Of a stretch of DNA of 64,000 nucleotides, positions 11,019-21,216 are shown in pieces (within the stretch, counting starts at the first letter, position 1; every line of letters starts with the position of its first letter). The notes under the pieces were generated by a model. The model ran no database searches and was not told the origin of the DNA. It saw nothing but the letters and a program-made list of their open reading frames with translations. Source of the DNA: Dugong dugon (Eukaryota > Chordata > Mammalia > Sirenia > Dugongidae); NCBI GenBank assembly GCA_030035585.1, contig CM057480.1, forward strand, positions 5,945,001 through 6,009,000, given 5' to 3'. The position numbers and the translations under genes are program-made.

Positions 11019-11640
11019 ATAATTTTTTAAAGAAAAATTTCAAACATACCCAGAAATAGAGAATACTATAATAAGCCTCCATGTACCACCCATCATCCAG
11101 TTTCAACAAATTATCGATACATGGCCAATCATTATCTGTCCATATCCCTACCCCATCCTTCCCCAGCCCCTCATCCCCATCCTGCTGGACTGAGATGTGT
11201 GTGTGTGAGCATACACGCATGCACCCATACCCGTATATAAAATAAATAAAAGCTTCTTTTTGAGAAACAATCACAGTACCATTATCATACATAAAAAAAT
11301 GAACCTTTAGTACCAAATATTCAGTGTTTGGATTTCCTGTTATGTCATAAATAATCTTTTACGGTGAGTTTGCTTGAATCTGTATTCAAACAAGATTCAG
11401 CATTGCAGTTGGTTGATATATCTCTTAAAGCTCTGTTCAGCTATTATAGCAGTTCTCTCTCTCTTTTTTTTTTCCCCATCCCCTTGCCATTTATTTGCTG
11501 AAGAAATAGGTCATCTGTCAGGTAATGTTTTCCCTGTGCCAGCTTTTGTTGATTGCTTTGCCATGATGTTTTTGTGTTTTGGTTATTAATGTTTCTGTCC
11601 TCCTATGTTTCCTGAAAATTGTTCTAGTAGTTTGATCAAA
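11019..11640 (-). repeat. Old L1 3' fragment, antisense
   Basis: Motifs such as 'aaatttcaaacatacccaga', 'ccatgtaccacccatcatcc' and 'gaaataggtcatctgtcagg' follow the reverse L1M 3'UTR order. Confidence 0.65.
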
Positions 11641-11794
11641 ATCAGGTTTTTTTTGTGGTGTTTTTGGTATGAATTTTCATAGGTGCTATTGTGTATTTCT
11701 GTGATTGTTTTTTTTGTGATATTACTATTCATTAGTGGATTCAGATGTAATCCATCCTTTATAAAATTTTACTTAATGGTTTCGGGAGCTGTTG

Positions 11795-13205
11795 GTCCAA
11801 ATTACTTTTTAAAAAAATTTATGGTAAATATGTATGTAACAAAACATTTGCATTTCAAGCATTCTTCACATGAACAATCCAGTGACATTAATTACATTTA
11901 TTATGTTTATCATGTTGTTCCCTCTCACCTGCCCCTGGTAACCACTAATAAACTTCAGTCTTTATACAGATGTCTGTTCTAGATATTTCATATCGGTGGG
12001 ATCATACAATATTTGTCCTTTTGTATCTGGCTTAGTTCATTTATCATAACGTTTTCAGAGTTCATCCATGTTGTGATGTGTATCAGTCTTTGTTTCTTTT
12101 TATGGCTGAACAATATTCCGTTGTATGTATGCACCACATTTTGTTTATCCATTCATCTGTGATGGTCATTTAGTCTGTCTCTACCTTTTGGCTATTGTGA
12201 ATAGTGCTGCAGTGATCATTGGTGTACAGATACCTGTTTGGGTTCCTGTTTTCAATTCTTTGGAGTATATACCTAGGAGTGAAATTCCTGGATCATATGT
12301 TAATTCTGTGTTTAACTTTTTGAAGAACTTCTAGACTGATTTCCACAACGGCTATACCATTTTACAATACCACCAGCAATGGCTGAGCGTTCCAGTTTCT
12401 CCATGTCCTCGCTAAACCTGTTGTTTTCCAATCATAGCCATGTTAGTGAGTGTGAAGTGGTATCTTCCTGTGGTTTTGATTTACGTTTCTCTAATTGAGC
12501 ATCTTTTCATGTGCTTGTTGGCCATATGTATTTCTTCTTCGGTGAAATGTCTGCTCAAGTTCTTTGCTTGTTTTTTGAGTGGGTTGTTTTTTTGTTGTTA
12601 AGTTGGAGGAATTCTTTATATATTTTGGATATTAAACCCTTGTCAGATTTATGGTTCCCCAGATTTTTCTCCTAATCTGTAGGTTGTATCTTCACTTTGT
12701 TGATAAAGTCCTTTGATGAACAAAAGTTTTTAATTTTCACGAGGTCTCATTTATCTATTTTGTTTTTTGTTATTTGCTCTTTTGGTGTTATATTTAAGAA
12801 TCTGTTGTTAAAAACTAGGTCCTGAAGCATCACCCCCATGTTTTCGTCTAAGAGTTTTAGGGTTTTAGTTCTTATATTTAGATCTTTGATCCGTTTTTAT
12901 TTAGTTTTCATACATGGTGTGAGGTATGGGTCCAGGTTCATTCTTTTGTTCGTAGAAATCCAGGTGTCCCAGCACCATTTATTGAAGAGACTATTCTTTC
13001 CCTCTTGAGATGGACTTAAGCACCTTTGTCAGATTAATTGACCATAGATGTATGGGTTTCTCAACTCTCAATTCTGTTCCATTGGTCTCTGTGTCTATCA
13101 TTATACTAGCACCAGACTTTGAGATCAGGAAGTGTGAGTCCTCTTAGTTTGTTCTTCTTTTTCAGGATTGCTTTGGCTCTTCTGAGCCCCTTGCCAAATT
13201 ACTTT
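11795..13205 (-). repeat. Old L1 (3'UTR plus ORF2 C-terminal part), antisense
   Basis: A long reverse L1 fragment. It has 3'UTR landmarks (gatcatacaatatttgtcc, ccattcatctgtgatggtca, 'ggagtatatacctaggagtg'). ORF2-end landmarks follow ('ttaaacccttgtcagattta', 'agcaccatttattgaagaga', 'tgttccattggtctctgtgt'). Many stops are present and the copy is inactive. Confidence 0.88.
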
Positions 13206-13727
13206 TTAAGAGAATTACCTTGTCAACTTTATGGAGATAGACTTGGAAGGAGGCCAAGAATGGTAGCAAGAGCAGTTTAAGAGGTTGTTGTATATAGGTA
13301 AAGATGATATTGGTCTGATGTTAGATTACAGCAGAAGTAAAGAGAAATAGGTGGATTTGAGATATAACTTGGAGTTACATGCACAAGAACTGTTGGTAGA
13401 TTGTCTATGTTGGGCAGAGGGGCTCCCCCATTACGAGCTTCAGCAGCTGAGTAAATGGTGATATCATTTACTGAGATGGGGAAAGAATTAAGGAGAATAG
13501 GTTTAGAGATGGTTGTTGGTGTTACGTTAAATTAGAAATGCCTTTGAGATATCCATCAGGGAGATGTATAGTAGGCTGTTGTGGATATACAGATTTTCAG
13601 CATATAGATGATGTTTAAGACGGTTGAGAATGGATGAGACCATTTAGACTGTGTGTAGTCTGGAGAGAAGGAGGATATTCAACACTTAGTGGTTGGGTAG
13701 AGGACCAGGTGGAGTCCCTGAGTCCTG
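13206..13727 (+). repeat. Ancient interspersed repeat (unnamed family, copy 2)
   Basis: The segments 'aggaggccaagaatggtagc', 'ttgagatataacttggagtt', 'catcagggagatgtatagta' and 'gaatggatgagaccatttag' match the 3' portion of the old repeat also seen at 54890-55260. Confidence 0.5.
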
Positions 13728-13850
13728 TGAGTGGTTAAGCTTCAATAACTAGCCTAAAGATTAGCAGTTTAAACTCACTCTGAGGCACCTCTGAAGACAG
13801 TCCTTGCGATGTGCTTCTGAAAGGTCACAGCCTTGGAAACCAGGAGCAAG
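13728..13850 (+). repeat. Degenerate AfroSINE-like fragment
   Basis: 'gagtggttaagc' ... 'ctaaagattagcagtttaaa' ... 'ttctgaaaggtcacagcctt' follows the AfroSINE order with many changes. Confidence 0.55.
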
Positions 13851-15359
13851 AATTGACTGTAACAGCTAACAACAGCAACAGGAGGAGCCAACAGAAGAGA
13901 CTGAACTGGAGGGGCCTGTGAGGTCAGAGGAAAGCCATGGGGAGTGTCCCACTGTAGAAGCACAAAGTCTGGAGTCCAGACAAGTAGAACTTGTTGAGTT
14001 TTCAGTAGTTTAGGGATTATTGTTTCCTAACCTCAGTCACTAGTTCAGCTCTTAGACATGACTGTGGTCACTGCTGGAAATGCAAGAGCGTGAAACAGCT
14101 CAGAAATCCAAAGTCCTGTTGCTCATTGTTTTCATTAGAAGAAGGAAGGATACAGCTTCCAGTGAAAAGAGGAACTTTAGTGTAAGAAACCGCTTAATAC
14201 AGGAAATGAAGTGTATTTTGTGCATGAGAAGCTATGGTGTTGGGGATTCTTCTCACTGGTTTCTGCCGAAGACAATCCACACAAAACGAATTTATTTTCT
14301 GAGATGTGGTGTAAAGTTTTGGTTTGCTCTTTTTGTCTGCCATGCAAGATAGAGCAATTTTTCATCCTTTATATGAATTCAGAAGCAGAAATGTCAGGGG
14401 TTGGAATATGTATACCCACCAAAGTGAAGTGGAAAGTTTAAAAAGCCATTTTATTATATGGTTTTCCTTCATGGGGGAGGGGGAAGGGGAGTTGATTCAG
14501 ATAACAAATCCAAAACTCCTTATCTGAAACCATGGAGGACAGTTGAGCTTTGGAATTCAGGATGTGTCAGGTTTAGGTATATATATGGTCATATGCCATA
14601 TATCATGTAGCAACTCTAGCCAGATGTGGGGCAGCACCCCATAATCAAGCACCTAAATATTTCTTTAGTTAATGCAAATTTACACTGAGTGGAATAGATG
14701 AAGACCACTAATAGCCTTGTGCCAGTTCACGTCATGTCTTGCCATAAACTGAGTTCAGATTTTGCCACCAAATGAGTTTAAAAAGACGAAACAAAACAGA
14801 AACAGAAACTTGATTTTCAGAGCTTTTTGGATCTCAGACACGCAGGTATGCAATTGTGGGCCTGTAGTATCTCAGTGCTTGCTGAGGACAGTTTCCAGGT
14901 GTTAATAGAAAGTTAGTAAAAGGCTATAAGTTAAGGCCCTTACTTGGGCTTTTCTTCTTCCCCTCTCTGCTTGCTCCTCCCTCTTTCTTGTTCCCCCTTT
15001 GGTTCTCCCTTCTCCTCCTCCTCTTTTTCCATCTTGCTCTTCTTTTACCCTCATCCCCTCTGTTTCTATCTCCTCCGCTCTGTCTCCATCATCACCACCT
15101 CCTCTCCCTCCCCTTCTTCTCTGTCTCCATTATATAAGTAGCCACTGGAGCCTGCTCATTCTATTGGCTTCTACCCTCCGTTACGTTTTAATGTTTGTCT
15201 TTGTTTCCTCACCCAACCGTAAGACTGTTGTCTTCAAACACTGGAGTGAGAACAGAAGGGTCAGCATAGTTATAATTTACTATTTGGTTTCTGTGTTTGA
15301 GCCTTCTTTTGTTTATTCAGTAAATATTAGAGCACCTACTATTTTTATCCTAGTTGATT
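13851..15359. other. Intronic sequence, largely unassigned
   Basis: No exon was seen. The only distinct element is the pyrimidine tract at 14948-15130, listed separately. The frames at 14080-14352 and 14999-15367 have no recognised similarity. Confidence 0.5.
14948..15130 (+). repeat. Long C/T-rich (polypyrimidine) tract
   Basis: About 180 nt overwhelmingly C and T on the + strand, in irregular CCT/TTCT blocks (for example 'cttctcctcctcctcttttt'). The open frames here are composition artefacts. Confidence 0.9.
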
Positions 15360-15900
15360 TCTATTGATTTATCTTCCACTTTACCAGTGATCCCTTGAGC
15401 TGTTATGCCTGGCCACTGAATTTAAATGTCAGTTATTGTATTTTCATTTCTGGAAGTTCCGTCTGGTGATTTAAAAAATCTGTGCCGCTTTTTATAATTT
15501 TTTATGATCCTTGAAGTTTATTTTCAAGCACAAGCATTTTATAGTCTGTATCTGATAATTGTAGGATTTGAAGTAGACCTGTTTCTGTTGTCTACTTCTT
15601 TGTTTTTGTTCTTGCTGGTGGTATCTTGTTTCCTTCTATGCCTGGTAACATTTGGAAACTTATTTGTGGGGATAATTTAAAGCCAGAGACCTTTTTCTAG
15701 AGAGATTTTGCATTTGCTTTTGCTGTTGCTTGGTAGTACTACCAGTCTGAACCCACGGAGTTTAAAAGCTCTAGTCTTTCTGGACTGCCTTGTCAATTAA
15801 CCCTAATAAGTAGTCCATTTGTTTACTTCTTTGTTGCTCTCTTTTGAGAAAAGTTTGAAAAGAACAGATTGTAGTAAGGGCTTACTTTTGGTTCACTTTA
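15360..15900 (-). repeat. L1/HAL1-like internal fragment, antisense (tentative)
   Basis: Segments such as 'cagttattgtattttcattt' and 'gtctgtatctgataattgta' resemble reversed HAL1/L1M internal sequence, but the match is weak. Confidence 0.45.
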
Positions 15901-16229
15901 ACCTTGAGGATATAGCGGTTTGATATAACAGCATTTGGTGGGAAGGGTCTCCTGTAGACTCTGCACCTGTGGTGGGTTTTGAATTCTATTCCTTGCCCCA
16001 CAAGGCTTTCAGAATAGAAGTTCACATATACCAGTTTTATCCTTGTGTTTCCTGCTGTCTTGTCTCAGCTATTTATTGCTTTTAAGAAGGTTTTTTAAAA
16101 AATGCATTTTACCCAGTGTTTATAGTTGTTTGTCTTCAGAGTTTCATTCCAAATAACATAGTAATGCTTGTACTAGAGACCTAAAGTCTCCCTACGAAGA
16201 TTTTGTTCCAGATGTTGGAGAGGTAGCAG

Positions 16230-16770
16230 TGGGCAAAATAGAAGTCTCCACCCTGTAGATCATACATTTCAGTGGGAAGAGACAGATAAACCAAAGAAGT
16301 AAAATATGCAGATGGTTAGTGCTAGGGAGAAAAATAAAGCAGGGAGATAGGGTGGGTAGATCAGGATTGTCAAGGTCTTGGGAAGTTTGCGATTTTAGTG
16401 TCCAGAGAAGACCTCATTAAGAAGGTAACAATTGAATAAAGATCTGAAGGAGGTGAGTGAACTAACAGTGTGTCTGTGAAGAGGAAGGGCATTCCATGAA
16501 GAGGGAGCTAGTGCAGAGGCCCTGGCATGAGTCACAGCAGGGAGCCCAGGAGGGCAGTGTAGAGAGAAAGATGGGGAATAAGTAGGAGATAAAGTCAGAG
16601 AGACCTGTGGGATTGCTAAGGTCTCTAAGATCTTAGAGCGCTTGTAGGCCTTTATGAGGAGTTGTAGGAGGATTTTGAGCAGTGATTGATATGACTGTTC
16701 AACTCAGGATGCTGTGTTGAAAATAAACTCTGAAGAGGCAGAGGTAGGAAGCAGGGAGAAGAGGTAGTTG
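16230..16770 (+). repeat. Ancient interspersed repeat (unnamed family, copy 3)
   Basis: The best-preserved copy: 'agaagacctcattaagaagg', 'aagggcattccatgaagagg', 'gcagaggccctggcatgagt', 'cttgtaggcctttatgagga' and 'gattttgagcagtgattgat', in consensus order. Confidence 0.6.
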
Positions 16771-17281
16771 TCTGTTACAGCTATCCCAGGATTATCCCAG
16801 GTTACAACATGAGCAATACAAAGTTCCTGCCCTTAAGAAGCTTACAGTGCTCTTATAAAAATCAGTGTCTTTTATTTCAGGAAGTGATAGGTGCTAGGGA
16901 GAAAAGTAATTGAGGTCTGTCCTGATACTTTATACCTATTAAGAATATATTTTTAAGCCAAGAGTGTTTATAACCTCTATATAAATTGTAAACCAACTTT
17001 TAGAGCCTGTGATGATGAATCAGCTTTATGAATTCTTGTAGCTTATGGTCAAAAAAGATATAACCTTAATGGGAATGGGTAGAAATTTATTTCCCCCTAT
17101 GGTTGTAGTTTTGTCTGTTTATCCTTGTAGTTCTTCAAATTTTGCTTTATGTATCTGAAGCGGTGTTACTGCGCGCGTAAAAACTTAGGGTTGAGATTTC
17201 TTCCTGTTGATTGTTTTATCATTATTATTTCTCTTTATTGCTAGTAATGTTTCTTCAAACTGCTTTGTTTGAAATCAGTAA
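16771..17281. other. Intronic sequence, nothing firmly assigned
   Basis: The 'ttcctgcccttaagaagctt' block near 16830 is the start motif of another old repeat fragment. The rest is unassigned. Confidence 0.4.
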
Positions 17282-17650
17282 CGAGCCCTAGTGTCGCAGT
17301 GGTTAAACGCTCAGCTGCTAACCGAAAGATTGGAGGTTTGAACCCACCAACTGCTCACCTGGAGAAAGATGTGGCAGCCTGCTGCTGTAAAGATTAACTC
17401 GTTGCAGTCGAGTTGATTCCGACTCATAGCAACCCTATAGGACAGAGTAGAACTGCCCTTCATAGGGTTTCCAAGGAGCGGCTGGTGGATTCGAACTGCT
17501 GACCTTTTGGTTAGCAGCCAGGCTCTTAGCCACTGCACCGCTAGGGCTCCGATGTAAAAACTGCAGCCTTGGAAACCCTATGGGGCAGTTCTGCTCTGTC
17601 TTATAGGGTTGCTGTGAGTCGGAATCGACTGGACGGCAGTGGATGTGTGT
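17282..17650 (+). repeat. AfroSINE (sense) interrupted by a second AfroSINE
   Basis: The sense SINE head and middle (17282-17394, gagccctagtgtcgcagtgg ... ctgctgctgtaaagatt) resume at about 17551 ('gcagccttggaaacc' ... 'gtcggaatcgactggacgg'). The break holds the antisense copy at about 17395-17550. The imperfect repeat gtaaagatta / gtaaaaact flanks the inner copy. Confidence 0.9.
17395..17550 (-). repeat. AfroSINE nested in the SINE at 17282-17650
   Basis: Antisense copy with tail near 17395, 'gttgattccgactcatagca' and head 'cactgcaccgctagggctcc'. Confidence 0.92.
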
Positions 17651-17721
17651 GTTTATGGTTACACCAGCTTTCTTTTAGTGTTGCCATGGCCTGCCTTTCT
17701 CTGTCATTTTACTTTTAATCT

Positions 17722-17920
17722 TGACCCGTTGTCATCAAGTCAGTTCCAACTCATGGTGACCCTATGTGTGTCAGAGTGGAACTGTGCTCCACAGGGTTTT
17801 CAGTGACTGATTTTTTGGGAAGTAAATCTCCAAGCCTTTCTTCTGAGGCACTTCTGGGTGACTTGAACCACCAACCTTTTGGTTAGCAACCAATGTGTTA
17901 ACTGTTTATACTACCTAGGG
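17722..17920 (-). repeat. AfroSINE, long-form antisense
   Basis: 'cccgttgtcatcaagtcagt' ... 'acagggttttcagtgactga' ... 'ccttttggttagcaaccaat'. Same subfamily style as 2314-2481. Confidence 0.88.
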
Positions 17921-18204
17921 ACTTTTTAACCTTTATGTGATCTTAGAAATTGTGCCTAATTTAAGCAGCCTGTGTATTGTTTTCAAATCTTGGTCTTTTG
18001 CTTGGAATATTTAGTTCACTCATATTTGAGGTAATTACTGACATATTTGGTTTTGTATTTATTTCACTGTTTTATATTTCTCCACATTTTATGCTTCTTT
18101 TTGTATTCTTTCCTGCGTTTTTCAACTAATTAGAAACATTTTTATTATTTCTCTTTTATTAGTGTACTTATGTTTACTTTTTCTCTTTTAGTAGTTACCC
18201 TGTT

Positions 18205-18436
18205 GCAAGGTTTGACAGACTGTTACCTGCAGACCAAATCCAGTTGCCCTCCTGTTTCATAAATAAGATTGTATTGAAACACAGCCACGCCCATTCATCT
18301 GCATACGTTGTGTCACCCTTTCGTGCTACAATGGTGTAACTGAGTAGTTGCACAGTCAGCATGTGTGTGACCTGCAGAGCCTAAAATATTTGTTATATGG
18401 CCCTTTACAGAAAAAGTTTGCCAACCCTGCCCTAGG
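18205..18436 (+). repeat. hAT-like TIR repeat (copy 1)
   Basis: 'gtattgaaacacagccacgc' and 'tatggccctttacagaaaaa' followed by 'gtttgccaaccctg' are the characteristic end of a mammalian-wide non-autonomous DNA element. Related copies lie at 36113-36432 and 53258-53445. The family name was not assigned. Confidence 0.65.
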
Positions 18437-18592
18437 GCCAAAACCAAAAAACCAAACCTGTTGCCACTGAGTGATTCCGACTCATAGCGACCCCATAGGA
18501 CAGGGTAGAACTGCCTCATAGCGTTTCCAAGGAGCGCCCGGTGGATTCGAACTGCTAACCTTTTGGTTAGCAGCTGAGCTCCTAACCACTGC
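18437..18592 (-). repeat. AfroSINE, antisense
   Basis: Tail 'aaaaccaaacctg', core 'gattccgactcatagcgacc', head 'ttagcagctgagctcc'. Confidence 0.93.
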
Positions 18593-18594
18593 GA

Positions 18595-18756
18595 GTGGTT
18601 CTCAAACTTGAGCATGCAACAGAATCACCTAGAGGGCTTGTTAGCACACAGACTGTGAGCCTCATCAACATGGTTTCTGATTCAGTAGGTTTGTGTTGGG
18701 ACCAGGTGATGCTCAGCTACTGGTCTGGGAACCCGCTTTGAGGAACTGCCCTGAAG
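18595..18756 (+). repeat. MER5A-like hAT element
   Basis: It starts 'agtggttctcaaacttgagc', contains 'cagaatcacctagagggctt' and 'ttctgattcagtaggtttgt', and ends near 'ctttgaggaactgccctg', as in MER5A. Confidence 0.8.
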
Positions 18757-18879
18757 GTTACAATGTGCATCTTTGACTTACAACAAACTAAAGTAAATTA
18801 CTATGTTTACTACTTCTTCAGTAATGCTAAAAGCCTTAGAACCTTTTAACTTCCGTTTGCTTACCTCTCAGAAGCACTC

Positions 18880-19285
18880 ATTTATAATAACCTCAAATTG
18901 GAAACAACCCAAGTGACCATCAACAGTAGAATGGATATTAGTAAATCATTGTATATTCTTACACCAGGAAACTATACAGCAATGAAAATGAATGAATCTT
19001 TCAAACACAGTGAATGAAAAGAAGCTGGACACCATAGTACATATTGCACGATTCCGTTTATATAAAGTTCAAAAATGGGCAAAACCAACTATGTTGAGAC
19101 TAGTTAGCTTTAGGTAGGAGACAGTAACTGGGGGTCATGAGGATGCTTAATCGATATGGGTAATAATCTATTAATGATCTGGATTCTGGTTACACTGGCA
19201 TATTCATTTTGTGAAATTTCGTTGAGCTGTATTATGATTTGTATACTTTGGTGTATTCTGACAAAAAGTTAAAAATTAATTTCCT
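18880..19285 (+). repeat. Old L1 3' end, sense
   Basis: 'acaacccaagtgaccatcaa', 'atacagcaatgaaaatgaat' and 'tggttacactggcatattca' give the standard L1M 3'-end order. Confidence 0.82.
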
Positions 19286-20056
19286 GGTAGTTTGAGAGTG
19301 TTAAGAGTTAATTCTTTTTTTTAAATGGTAGGGAAGTTACTCTTTCATTTCTTGTGTGTTGGAACAGGCAACTACTGATTTGCAAGCGGAATACTGTTTC
19401 CATGGAAACTTCTGGCTACTCTGTGTTTCAGTGCCTGTCTTTCTGTAGGTTTGTGTGTCTACGCTGTTTCTAAGCTGCATTTTTATTTTTATATGCTGAT
19501 GGCAAAAAAGTTTATTTGGGAATTGTATTAGTATTTTAACAGACAGTCTATTTAAGCCAGAGGTTTTAAGCCCATTATTTCATCCAAGCTGACTCTCTTA
19601 TAGTGTTATGCAGAATAAAATAATTCTTTTTTTTAAACTAGAAGATACTTCTATTTCCTGTGACTTGTGCTATTTAAGAAAAACACTTGCTGAAATGGAA
19701 TGTGGCTTTATGTTAGAATGTCTCTGATTTTTTTTCCACCAGTAAATAAAAGTGTTAAAAATTGTTTGATGTATTTTTTTTAAAATATGTTTAATAGTTG
19801 AATTTAAGCATCCCTTTGGAGGGACAGTCATTCTAGGTGATTTAGGTATTTGCATAGGCAAGGGGGGCATAAAGGAGAGAAGAGATCCCAGCATACTGAT
19901 ATGAAGCCTGTGCTGACGCTGCTTCTCTGCCTCTCCCATCTTGTTGTCCGTGGTTGGTTTGTGCAGGGTCCTAGAGAAAACCAGCTTCTCACAAGGGAAG
20001 AGGGAGATGCGTACATCTTGTCAGGTGTGTGTGTGTGTGGAGATGCGTACATCTTG

Positions 20057-20058
<2 letters not shown>
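19286..20058. other. Intronic sequence upstream of the beta promoter
   Basis: AT-rich, then mixed. A 19-nt motif gagatgcgtacatcttgtc occurs twice (20007-20025 and about 20040-20058), each followed by TG repeats. This suggests replication slippage. Confidence 0.5.

Positions 20059-20105
<47 letters not shown>
20059..20105 (+). repeat. (GT)23 microsatellite
   Basis: An uninterrupted GT run of 47 nt, about 580 bp upstream of the beta start codon. Likely polymorphic. Confidence 0.97.
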
Positions 20106-20106
<1 letters not shown>

Positions 20107-20380
20107 TTTATATCCAAGGAGATGAGGCTAGTGTGGTGAGAAGCGTTGTAAAGGAGCTTTATTGAACATTGTAGAGTCATTTATGAGAACAGCATTGTTC
20201 AGCTAAATAAACAGCATATTCAGAGTTAATTATACACAGTAATGAGCACTGTGATATTCCATGCTTTACTGATGCAATAATAATCAGTCCTGCAGAATAT
20301 TGCATAAAGCCTGTTCTTTTTTCCTATCTGTGTAAATTTTCATGTGAGTTAAGTAAGAGAAAACAAATTTAGGTTTACAG

Positions 20381-20682
20381 ACCTTCAGTATTTAATGCCT
20401 TTGGGATTTTGGTGTACAGTAAGGCTTGTAGCTGCATGGAGAATTTTCACCTTTCGTGGCAGTAGCTGCCATAAGATGATGTCACCTTGTAGCTGATTGG
20501 CTGTTGCAGCACCTAGGGCAGGGAAGAGAAAGAAAAATGCCGGCACAAACCTCACTGCTGGTTCTGTGGTTGTTGCTGTCTGTTTTTGATAGGATCTTTG
20601 ATTAGTATTGAATCGACTGTGTCTGGCCATGTGAACTGTTGGGAGCATCCTAGGGTGAGGGGAATTAAGAGCTTTCAGAGGA
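20381..20682 (+). promoter_or_regulatory. Inferred promoter and 5'UTR of the CLASP2 beta-type transcript
   Basis: A repeat-free stretch immediately before the beta first coding exon. An in-frame TGA at 20656-20658 precedes the start codon with no ATG in between. No convincing TATA box and no CpG island were seen. The promoter role is inferred only from the first exon. Confidence 0.45.
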
Positions 20683-20716
20683 ATGAGGCGACTGATTTGC
20701 AAACGGATCTGTGATT
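20683..20716 (+). CDS. CLASP2: CLASP2 beta-type alternative first coding exon
   Basis: It reads ATG AGG CGA CTG ATT TGC AAA CGG ATC TGT GAT T, then the strong donor GTAAGT at 20717. The translation is M-R-R-L-I-C-K-R-I-C-D, and the split codon T|AT gives Tyr12 before K-S-F-D-D. This is the N-terminus I recall for human CLASP2 of about 1294 residues (beta-type). Basic residues flank Cys6 and Cys10, and the beta N-terminus has been described as a palmitoylation signal for membrane targeting. G lies at -3 of the start. It replaces TOG1 of the long isoform, and the intron to the first common exon is only 353 bp. The function is family knowledge; the codons and splice site are seen directly. Confidence 0.93.
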
Positions 20717-21069
20717 GTAAGTTGCAGAATCTGGGTGTGAGGAATAAGGCAGGGCGTGCTAGAAGATGCACTATGGGAGGGGCTGGCAGAAAATGCTTTT
20801 TACAATCCTTCGAGTTTGCCTTTATGTTTTGACTTAATATGTATGTTGGTAGGAAATATGACAGTATTGCGTTCTGATTTTAAATGACTCGGGGTTATTT
20901 TATATATGGCTGGCTAATATAGCAATGCTTAGTCAGAGGAGCTTTATTTTGTATTATATGTCTTTCCACAGTAGTGATTTTGTGCATGGCTTTATTTGAT
21001 TTTTGAGTCTTATGAAAAATGGAGCAAAGCTTAGTTCTCTTAAATATGATTTTCTAACGCTTTGTGCAG

Positions 21070-21216
21070 ATAAAAGCTTTGATGATGAAGAATCAGTGGA
21101 TGGAAATAGGCCGTCGTCAGCTGCTTCAGCCTTCAAGGTTCCTGCACCTAAAACATCCGGAAATCCTGTCAACAGCGCAAGGAAGCCTGGTTCAGCAGGT
21201 GGCCCCAAGGTTGGAG
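21070..21216 (+). CDS. CLASP2: CLASP2 first common exon (linker before TOG2)
   Basis: 147 bp, acceptor 'ctttgtgcag', donor GTAATG. It begins with two bases of a split codon: Asp after the alpha and gamma exons, Tyr after beta. It encodes about residues 12-61 of the beta form: an acidic DDEES patch, then a Ser/Pro/Lys-rich, probably disordered, basic linker (FKVPAPKTSGNP...NSARKPGS). It ends after the first base of a Gly codon. In the long isoform this links TOG1 to TOG2; basic linkers of this kind aid microtubule-lattice contact. The donor lacks the +5 G consensus and is followed by a 16.8-kb intron. Confidence 0.96.

Noticed and set aside
17282..17650. tRNA genes at SINE heads
   Set aside because: AfroSINE heads are tRNA-derived but diverged, and they continue into the SINE body and tail. 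No complete cloverleaf was found.
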